A DNA stretch of 64,000 nucleotides from Verticillium longisporum. Its lineage: Eukaryota; Ascomycota; Sordariomycetes; Glomerellales; Plectosphaerellaceae. The position numbers and the translations under genes are program-made. This document shows, one piece after another, positions 55,256-64,000 of the stretch. The stretch is taken from contig JAETXT010000001.1 in the NCBI GenBank assembly GCA_019188255.1, positions 5,146,001 to 5,210,000 of the forward strand, written 5' to 3'. The notes under the pieces were generated by a model. That model was not told where the DNA came from. It saw nothing but the letters and a program-made list of their open reading frames with translations, and searched no databases. The number at the start of each line of letters is the position of its first letter. Positions within the stretch are counted from its first letter, which is position 1.

Positions 55256-57338
55256 AGTGCTCGCCGCCAGAGGTACTGACTAGATCCGTTTGTTTCTCTA
55301 TGCAGGTCAGTGGTGAGTTGTTGGCAGCCTTCGTCTGGGACGTTGACAAGCGTGCGTTCGCACTGCCATGCGCCAGCAACATGGCAAGATGGGCAAGCGT
55401 CCAGGCAAGTTTTGCTCTGCTCCGATTTCTTGCAGGACAAGAAAACGTGAGCCTGCAAAGTGTTCAGAGGCGGCGTAGTATCCCGGGATCCAACCTCGTG
55501 ATCAAGAGTGACACTACATCATCGTAGGTGGAGGACTATCTCGATGCCGTGTGCTTGTTCCTGATCATGGACGTGGGCAGGTGCGTGCAGCACGTGACTT
55601 CACATTCACCTCTGACTTGATCCTGCTCCTTGCCGTACATCGAATGTCCGCTTGATCCACTGCCCTGGTGACTTGGAGACATGGTGTAATGTGAGGCAAG
55701 ATGTTGGAGAAGAAAAGGCTGATTAAAAAATGCTCCAGATGCTCTTTGTACACGGTGCTCAACAGCATCACGAGGGAACGTAACTTGCAGATCGATGGCC
55801 AGATGCGCATGCGAATGGAGGGATGTAGCATGAGTGAGGAATTGAGGGACTAGTACCTAGATAGAAGCATCTGAAAACGAGGCAGATACCTAACGACCTG
55901 GAACAGTTGTTTCAAAACAGCAAGTGATATTGTGAAACATGAAGCGTATTGAGGAACCTTTCCTGTATCCAGTGAGGCCGACAGCGCGTGGCTCTGTGGA
56001 CCTAAGACGCGAGGCATGTCCATTTGTCCATCACAGGCAGACGAGCCATCGAATCACAAATGTCTTGCGAAATGGCGGCAGTTTAGATGGAATGGGAATT
56101 GCATGGATATCTCAGTCCAGGGTCTCCCTCTTCGCAGCCCTGCGCACAGGAAAGCAATGAAAAAGAATGTTTGTAAATCAAAAATTCCGCCCACGACGGC
56201 CCCGAAGGACAATCGAAAGAGGCCGACTCCACGGTGTGCAATGTAGGTCATCCTCTTTGCCTTGAGAGATGCATGAGCCTCCCAAGACTGAACAAGGTAA
56301 GTATGAAGAAGAGAAGAGGAAAACAGATAAATGGCGGGCGACCCGATGGCAATATATAGATTTTGTGGGGGCGGTCAGAAACGGCAGAAACAACATGCAA
56401 TCAGCCAGTGTGGAGCCCCTGCTGCCTGAGGAGTGAATGAGCACCTGCCATCCCTCCCTTGTTTGCGCCTGCCTACGGGCCCTACCCACTTTCTTGCCTA
56501 CCTGTTCGTGTAAGGCAGAGAGGGCAGGTGCAATGAGCAGAAGGTACGTACTGGGGCCAAATATCTGGTGCTCGCCACAACATGGATGGCCTCAGACTCA
56601 CGACCAACTGAACATGTGCCATTCCTAACCAAGGCATGCCACGACCAACATGGAGTGCATCCACGCTCACATGAGCAAGCAAGAGAGCATCCGGAGCTCG
56701 AGTTCTCACTCCTCCACAGGGTTCCCGTGTCGAGATACATATTCCTACACCACAGACTGGCCCAGACTGGCCCTGGCCCAGACTGGCCCAGCACGTTGGT
56801 CCATCCCGCAAACTACAGAGTCGAGTCAAGTTGTCCACCAACAAACACAACGCCTTTACTCGAAAGTGCAGTGGAGTCAGCATAAGCATGCAAGCTCCTC
56901 ATGCCAGCGTCGATATTAAACCGTATCCGCACGAACATCGACATCTCACGGACGCCATCCTCATCAGTCGCCAAACCTTTGGCCTGTTTGACCGTCGAAC
57001 TGAGCCGTGACAATGGGAATGCCCACAACTACGTTCACAACCATGTGCCCCAGCCCATACGTAATGCGAGCCGTGTGTCTCGTCACGGCTCGCAAAGCAT
57101 GTCCATTTCGCCTCTTGGCAAGCGAAGGCATTAGGTAAATCGGACCAAGCCCCTTTTTCCTGCCAACGTTCCAGGGTGTCCGTCGTGGTCCCCACCCATC
57201 ACGACTCTGTTCACCTAAGGCAATCTCGAGGCAATAGTTTCGACCTCTGATTTCTCCCAACGACGCTGCGTCCCTCGCGTATCTTGACCTCGCAAAGACC
57301 CCCCATGCTGATGAACTCGATGCCTTGACCCCGTGCTT
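55256..57338. other. Gene-free stretch upstream of the channel gene
   Basis: About 2 kb. A direct repeat of CAGACTGGCCCAG-like text occurs at about 56754-56792. Frames seen on either strand, including a 289-codon minus frame antisense to the channel's 5' exons (56964-57833), have no motifs. The end of the stretch is the promoter of the channel gene; no TATA box found. Confidence 0.5.
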
Positions 57339-59552
57339 ATGACCTCGACCTGCTCGCTGTTGCGAAGACGACCTGTGCCTGCGCTGCCGCTGTCGCTGTC
57401 CAAGAGACAGACGCTGCAGTCCCGGATGGACCGAGCCAACGACGCCTGGAGGAGCCGCGGCGTGCTCGATGACGATGACGATGATGCTGGTGACAGCCGC
57501 TCCGAGACCGAGGCCTGTCTGGTAGAGGAGCTCGAAGCAGACGACGAGAAGCGAGCCGAAGCCCTCGCAGGCCTGCCCGTGTACATGACAATTCACCGGT
57601 GAGGCCACCCGAGGCGGGCAATAGCCATAAGCTGTGCTAACCCGAGGCAGAGTCCGGAGATTGATCATTGCCAGTATACAAGGTGAGCTGGTCAAGGCAA
57701 CATTCAACACTACCCCCAACATAACTAACCATCGCATAGATGACGAGTTTTCTCGAGAACAATTAAAGGACCCTAGAGTCAACTCGGTTGTCGTGAGACC
57801 CTTGGTGGACAAGCTGTACGACCCCAGCAACATTTCAACAGGTGCGAAGCCAGCCTCTACTCCTCACCCATAGACCACGAAGAGACTAACACGAACACAG
57901 TCTACGCCCTGCTCGCCAACCGCGTGCAGTTCCTCCGCGAGCAGACCAGGACTCTGGACCAGACCATCAACCTCGCTAGGTCGACACTCTGCGAACTTGC
58001 CGCCACCCAGGTCCTTCGCCGCTTCCACGAGGCCAATCCCGGCCCCCAGGGCCTCCTGCTGCTCTCTCATGTTCTAGTCGAAGGCTTTGATCCCTTCCAC
58101 GGGGCCCCAACTGCTGTCCAGTCCGAGGGCCGCAAACTCCAGTGGCCGGTCCAGGAACAGACTGCCGACAACGACTGCGGCCGCCGCCTGACGGCCCTCG
58201 AGCTCGCCATTGTCTCCGAGAGCAAGTCCTTCATTAACTCTCCTGCCTGTCGCCGTGTTGTCAACGCCGTCTACGAAGGCCGCATCGTCTACACGCCGAA
58301 CTCCTTCATCGACATACTGCCCGACCGCTATCATGGCCACCAACCCATCGCCCTCTACGACCCGCGCAAAGCACCGGTGCTTAACCACCGCCGTCTCATT
58401 GTGCCACGAAACCGCAACGCCATCGAATTCGTCCACTTTGTTATCCTTGTCGTTCTCTATGTCCTCACCATGACGTACCGCAACAGCCGCAACGAGACCT
58501 TTGAGCTGCTTTTCGTCGTCTGGACCACAGGCTGGGTCCTCGCGGAATTCGCCTCCATCATCGAGCATGGATGGGAAGTCCACTCGCAGGCATTGTGGTC
58601 CTTCCTCGACATGTCCTTCACCTGTGTCTTCTTCGCCTACCTCCTCGGCCGCATCTACGATGCTTCGGTCGGGACGTTTCCCGATGGCCTTGGACTCAAG
58701 CTTCTGTGCATTGCAGCTCCCGTGCTGCTCACGCGTCTCGCCTTCAACCTCATGCCCGACAATATCGTCTTCATCTCTCTGCATGCCATGATGAAGGACT
58801 TTACGCTTCTCACCTTTCTGGCGCTCTGGTGCTTCACAGGCTTCCTCCTCGCCATGCAGTGGCTCATTGACGCCAATGACAACAGCAGCGTGACACCGAG
58901 CTGGGCCACGACCGGCAAGTGGATGCTCTGGATCTGGTTCGGCCTCGACGGCACGGGCGTCGACCAGTCCGTCGACTTTCACCTCATCCTCGGCCCGGCC
59001 CTCATGATCGCCTTTGCCTTTCTCGGCAATACCCTCTTCCTGACCATCCTCGTCGCCATGTTGACCAACACCTTCTCCAAGATTATCGCCGACGAGGCAG
59101 CCGAGATTCAGTTCCGCCGCACCGTCCTCACGTTCGAGGGCGTCAAGAGCGACGCCATATTCGCCTACCCACCCGCGTGCAACGTCCTCGCCCTCCTCGT
59201 GCTGCTGCCGCTCAAGATGGTTGTCTCCCCGCGGCGCTTCCACGACGTGCACGTCGCGCTGGTGAGGACCGTCAACGCGCCGACGCTGCTGCTCATCGCC
59301 CTCTACGAGAGGCGCTTCTTCACCGCCCGGAGGCCGGCCCAGGCCTGGCTCGTCAACTGGAGGCTGGCGGGGCTGTCGCCACAGGGCGACGTCCAGGCCG
59401 TCTTCAAGATGGCGCCGCCGCCGGACGTGTGCGATGCCATTGAGAGGATGGATGTCGTGGACGAGTATGCGGTGCCGGCGGGCAGCTCGGGGCAGGGCGC
59501 CGTGCGGTGGAGGGCGAGGGGCGCGGGCTCGAGCGATCTCAAGGATGCATAA
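57339..59552 (+). CDS. YVC1-type vacuolar TRP cation channel
   Basis: Exons 57339-57598, 57651-57682, 57740-57841 and 57901-59552, 681 residues. Fungal TRPY channel that releases calcium from the vacuole on stretch or hyperosmotic shock. The long cytosolic N-terminus contains the conserved blocks SVVVRPLVDKLYDPSNIS, YALLANRVQFL, STLCELAATQVLRRF, LLLLSHVLVEGFDPF and YTPNSFIDILPDRYHGHQPI. Helices follow from about residue 300 (VHFVILVVLYVLTM), with a pore segment near 475 (WFGLDGTGVDQS) and a long S6 (MIAFAFLGNTLFLTILVAML). The C-terminus carries the family block AIFAYPPACNVLALLVLLPL. Unlike yeast Yvc1, an Asp run (GVLDDDDDDAG) lies near residue 45 at the N-terminus. The start at 57339 is the first ATG; an alternative Met at 57426 would remove 29 residues. 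Confidence 0.9.
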
Positions 59553-62500
59553 CGTCGGAAAGCAGGTCCGGTGGTCGACGTGTAGTAGTTAAGAGAGTAA
59601 TCAACAAATTGGCGTGTTTTCTCATGATGAGTTTCGACATGTACGTTGTCGAGCAAGTGATGGTGTTATTCGCATTCGGCCGCTGATGTCAGCGGGCGAT
59701 GGCCTCGAATGAAGATTCTTCTCTACCCAGTTGCTCCAGCTTCCCTTTATAGGCACCACTTTCGGCTTCCGAAAATGTGATGACTCGACTGAGCTGTTGG
59801 CGACAGTGCGCCGCAGGTCCAGAGACGACCATGGTTCGCGGTGCTCCGTAGACTGTTCGGCCTGGTCCACATCTCCACGACCTTCCCCGCGGACCAGATC
59901 GCATGGCTTGAATGTCTGTGGAGCATGAACATGTTGCGCAACCGCATCGTCTTCTGGTCCTGGTTTGATGCCAGGCGGCCATGAAGCTTGGCATGAAGAT
60001 CAGCTACCGCTGAAGGGGCATGCGTCCTGCGTGTTCCTTGGACGTGGTAACACGCCATGTTGAGCATACGTAGTACTCGACTTCTCGACCCGAGTCAAAC
60101 AACCAAACTACCACTTCTGTTGCGGCAAGAGTATATATCATGGCCTTGCGGTGAATGGCAGAACGTGATAGACCATATACACGAGATGGCCTCCAGTGCG
60201 TATTCAAGGCGAGATCTGCACATTGTATTGCACGATAGCTTCTACGCAAGGCTGTTGTGTAGAACGACAACTAGCTCCCTCACAAGCGCTGGCATGGGCT
60301 GTTGCATGCCTTCGTGGCCCTATGATCAACCTGTTATCTGCTCACTGTCAAACAATTCAGCGGCTCTCTATATTACATTAATTCGTGGAAAGACGCAAGA
60401 CCATGGCGCATCTCGACATCCTCTGGCCAAGCAGGGCATATCTCGACGTCCATCTTGCAGCAACCCATGACGCCCTCAAATCCCGTGAGTCCATGACACC
60501 TCCATGACACCACGCACAAGCAGACCTGGGCTCGGTCCTTCGAGGTCATCATCTGCCACCACACAACCAGCACTCGGGCGAATTAATCCGAGACCGAGAC
60601 CACGCCCATTGACCCCACTGCTTCCCAGCAAGAACCCGTGAACACGGAAACCCATCAGCTCAGACCAACTGTAGGAAATCGCTAGAAATAACCAATATGC
60701 AACGCTAAGTGTTCCCGAATGCGTCACCCATATTCCCCAGACATCCTGATACTCGAGCCCAGATACGCGGCTCGCGGATTCCATTGTCATCCCAGCAGGG
60801 CCCTCTCGCTAAAGGAGCGTCGCATACTCGGGACACGACACCAGACGAACGGACGGCGTGGACCCCGGAGCCCGACTAGGATTTGCTTTCGATGGTCGTC
60901 GCAGCCGAACTACACAGCCTGCCGATGCGCGGGCCCGACACCTAATGCGCGCCTGGCAAGGCCATCATGGCATCCATTTCGGGATGCTTGATGCTCTGGT
61001 GCGGCCATGAACAGCATGGGTGAGTAGCTGGTCTAAAGCGCATAACGGTCCGGACGGCATCCCTGGGATCTGCCGGCGTGGGAACGATTGAGAGCATCGT
61101 CGTGGCTTGCTGGGTAGAGCCATGCGGGGCCGCCATGGCTTGTTGACGTTTCAGCAGCACTGTTCGGGAATGCTCTGACCGACGCCTGCAGCTCCAGAAA
61201 TGGCCAGGAGACAACATCAGACGAATTCACCATGGCCGTGAATGTCGGAAGTACACACTTGGCCCAGTATTTTCCGACGCCTCTGCCCAGGCGATCCGAC
61301 CCTCCTACCCCCAGAAGCACCACGGAAGCTCTGTGGAACCGTCCGTTTTGCGACTCATATCCAATCGCCGCACATGCCAGCGTGAGGAGAGTCTGGGGCG
61401 GGATTGATAGATCTGACGTATATCCAGGAGCGGGCGCGCGGTGTCCTAGAGCTTTCGACGATGATCATTCATGCACCAGGACGCAGCTTACACTTGTTCA
61501 TTGGTGTAACTGAGGCTGCTTGCTGCGGCGGTAGTTTGAAGGCCCGGCAGAAGTCCCCAAGCTGGCTAGTCTGGTATGCTTGTACTGTGCAGTAAGCAGG
61601 GTGCTGTCGTTAGTAGACTTGGGTGCGACTACGGTCGAGTGTGTGAAGCACGTGAAATTCCCCAAGCAAGAAAAATACGCCATGATTTTCCACTGCCTTG
61701 AGTCAAGACTGGCGGCTCGAAAATTCCATGTAGATCAAATAGTTACCTACGAACGCTTGGCTGAGAGTCGCAACGAACATGTCCCGACTGTCGAGAACAA
61801 CTGGCACCAGGATTTTGCTTGCAGCTCGGGGATCGATGGTCCCCAAATAGTTCGTCCGAGGTCAGACGCGCTGTGTGGCCTGGTGTAGGTTCGAGCCCAG
61901 GCCATGTGGGCTGGACGCCTGAACGCCAAGACATTGTGTGAAAAGGGGTTGCAGCTTCGTGAGGTACACGCTGGACGAACAACGCGAGGTCGCATTGTTG
62001 AAGGTCCCTCAGAAACGAATACCCCTAGCCGGCGCTGGCTAGGATCAGCAATGGGCCTGCCTGTCCCTTCACCGAACGAACGAGTCAGTGTCCGATCAAC
62101 CTCATCGAGCCAAAGACAGCCGACGGTATTTCGGATCGACAGACAATGATACCCTGATAGGACCCAATGGCCCCCATCGCTGAATTCTCACGCTGTGAGC
62201 CATGAGACGACAATCTGATCCGTATTCCCGCTGGCGGCCATGGGTACAAACAATTACTGATAGCGACAATGGACACGAACGTCAGAATAATGGAGGACCA
62301 GATCAAGGGGCTTCAGAGATGGCTAGACAGAGTCAGGCAGTCAGGACGGTACGAGACAAGGAGAGAAGAGAGGCGTCCCTCGCCCACTCGATCGGATGAA
62401 GCGGTGGGAGGGCCAGCCAGGTTCGTGATCACAAGCTAGACCAGCTCAGGCGTATTCAAGCCACGGCGGCATAGTCAGCGTGGCAGCCGTAGTGGCTCGC

Positions 62501-64000
62501 AGGCGCCACTTGGTGTTGCATTGGCTGGCTCAGAGAGGCTGCAGGCCGATGCTGCGAGGTACTGGGATAGACCCAGAAGGTTCAGGGGTAAAGCGGAGAC
62601 ACGCAGACAGTGTGTGTTGATCATTGAGAACACTGTTTCCCTTCTTGTCGCCAGCCGTTTCTCGCGCGGTCTCGTGCTCATGTGTGACGAGTTTTCCGTT
62701 CCTTGCTCCTCCTCCTACGTGTTAGTGACGACGTCCAGCACTGGGCCTTGGTGTCTCGATGCCATCGCGGATCGAGCGGCCAAGTGTTCCCTCCGAGATG
62801 ACTTGTGTTCTCTGGTCCTTTTGAGAGCCACCGACACTGGTGAAATTGCGGCAAAACTTGCAGACAAACGTGGCGCGCGCTTCTGAGTGGCATTTCCTAA
62901 GAAAACGTGGCCAGCTGAGGGAATATGGACTGCCGTGAACAAATCTCGCGACGGCGGCGTCTTGACAGCGCTGATGCCAAGAGCCTCAGCTGGTCCGGCC
63001 GCTTGCTGTCGGCCAGATGTATTTTGGGGGCGCGCCGAGTCGGCGGTAAAGGGCAAGTCAGACCAGACCCGCCAAACCTGCTTGCCGTTGGATGCCGTCC
63101 GGCTCACAACAATTCTTGTCCGCACCCACCCCTTACATACTTCAGAGGCCCAATGCTGGCAGGTTCAAGACATGATCTGGGCCATTGCGATGGGTTGTCC
63201 CACGGCGCGTTCTGGACGCGACGGGGATGTCGGGATGAGGTCATGGTTAAAGAGGTTAGCGCCTATCCGCCCGCAGCGCTGGTGTTTCTCGTGTCCAAGG
63301 CGCTGTCGGTTTAGCTGCATGACGCTTCTGCAGGAACACACTGCGCTATGGCGCGCCAGCCGTGTGACCGTCTCATGGCCAAGCAGAATAAACGGAAGCA
63401 GCCTCTAACTCGTATGGCCTCCCTGTCTGTCGCCAACCGTGGCTACAGACATGAGCAAGAAGCTATCGTCAGATTTATGACGGCAGGCCATTGTTCGAGA
63501 ACCCAGCCATTGCCTTGCAACTATTCCGACAAATCTGCGATTACACAATGTGCAGACATTGGCCATTGTTCTTGGTCAAGGTCACCAAACAGAATGATGT
63601 GCGGTGTGGGTTGAATGGCAATGCCTCGAACGCTCGCTGTCCTATGTCGGACACGAATACTGATCCACAGAGCAAGTCGTACCAACAGGTAGGAGGAAGT
63701 AGCTGTGGAAGGCTGGATCTGTCTCTTGGTGCGTTCAGATCGGAGCAGTGAGGCGGACTGGTAATGGAAAAGCTTGGTATCAAAGAAAATGCGGCTGGCT
63801 CTCCACCAGTCTTTCCATGGGCTGGTAAAAGAAAAATCACGGGTAGTCTGGCCGAGGAAGAATAGCTTGGGTCCGGGGCGGCTTACTCCGTTCTTTGTGA
63901 CAGACTCTGTGGATTCGAACTACTGTATAGAGAGTCGCTAAAGAGCTGAATCAGGGGAGGCGCGCTGTGAGATAGTCCCGAGCGTTAAGCGGTGTTTGTC
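59553..64000. other. Gene-free stretch to the window end
   Basis: About 4.4 kb. Frames up to 173 codons (62887-63408 plus) show no motifs, codon bias or splice structure, and the region contains frequent in-frame stops in all frames. A tRNA-like B-box string at about 61889 does not fold into a tRNA. A gene could begin beyond the window edge. Nothing is supported here. Confidence 0.5.

Noticed and set aside
58074..59252. 392-codon minus-strand frame
   Set aside because: Antisense shadow of the YVC1 channel gene.
61880..61916. GGTTCGAGCCC, an exact match to a tRNA B box
   Set aside because: The flanks do not form a five-pair T stem around TTCGAGC, no D arm or anticodon arm precedes it, and no acceptor pairing exists.
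1..64000. Possibility of transposons or RIP-mutated repeats
   Set aside because: No transposase, reverse transcriptase or integrase text, no terminal repeats, and no AT-rich blocks with TA-dense stops expected from RIP.

Overview
The window is nuclear DNA of a filamentous ascomycete, most likely a Sordariomycete. Genes carry short GT-AG introns (about 47-70 nt) with CTAAC/CTGAC branch-like motifs, third codon positions are C-rich, and binuclear zinc-cluster (Zn2Cys6) regulators with the fungal-specific domain are present. No mobile element, CRISPR array, rRNA or convincing tRNA was found. I can support 18 protein-coding genes separated by long gene-free stretches.

Layout. 1-3.8 kb: no gene seen. 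3.8-7.1 kb: a secreted TAP-like alpha/beta-hydrolase and a small secreted protein. 7.4-11.1 kb: two related acr-2-type regulators tail to tail; only the minus-strand copy keeps its zinc cluster. 11.8-15.1 kb: D-xylose reductase followed by L-arabinitol 4-dehydrogenase, two enzymes of fungal pentose catabolism, with the zinc-cluster regulator divergent from the reductase. 15.6-16.4 kb: an unknown Pro-rich protein. 16.9-22.1 kb: a 1701-residue ABCC (MRP-type) transporter. 25.5-29.4 kb: SEC61 alpha and a tRNA isopentenyltransferase, head to head over about 720 bp. 30.9-33.4 kb: another Zn2Cys6 regulator. 38.6-39.6 kb: a secreted protein possibly of acetoacetate-decarboxylase-like fold. 41.6-43.8 kb: a Sec14-like protein and the TRAPP subunit Trs31, both with a dinucleotide microsatellite inside the intron. 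44.2-45.3 kb: two small genes on the minus strand, one secreted. 51.4-55.3 kb: three unrecognised single-pass membrane proteins. 57.3-59.6 kb: a vacuolar TRP-type channel (YVC1). 59.6-64 kb: no gene seen.

The strongest unexpected signal is a set of single-base or two-base disruptions of otherwise well-conserved genes: the hydrolase (about 4525), xylose reductase (about 12121), SEC61 (26820-26823) and the Zn2Cys6 regulator (31283-31287 and 32590-32592). In each case the encoded family motifs continue in another frame. Four of the five sites lie in mononucleotide runs. Because SEC61 is expected to be essential, consensus or assembly errors are the simplest explanation, and the affected genes should not be called pseudogenes on this evidence.

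Exon coordinates were worked out by hand from splice signals and family continuity and may be off by a base or so. I saw no clearly novel biological system. The most interesting biological arrangements are the pentose enzyme pair with its adjacent regulators, the zinc-cluster-less regulator paralog, and the microsatellite-filled introns.
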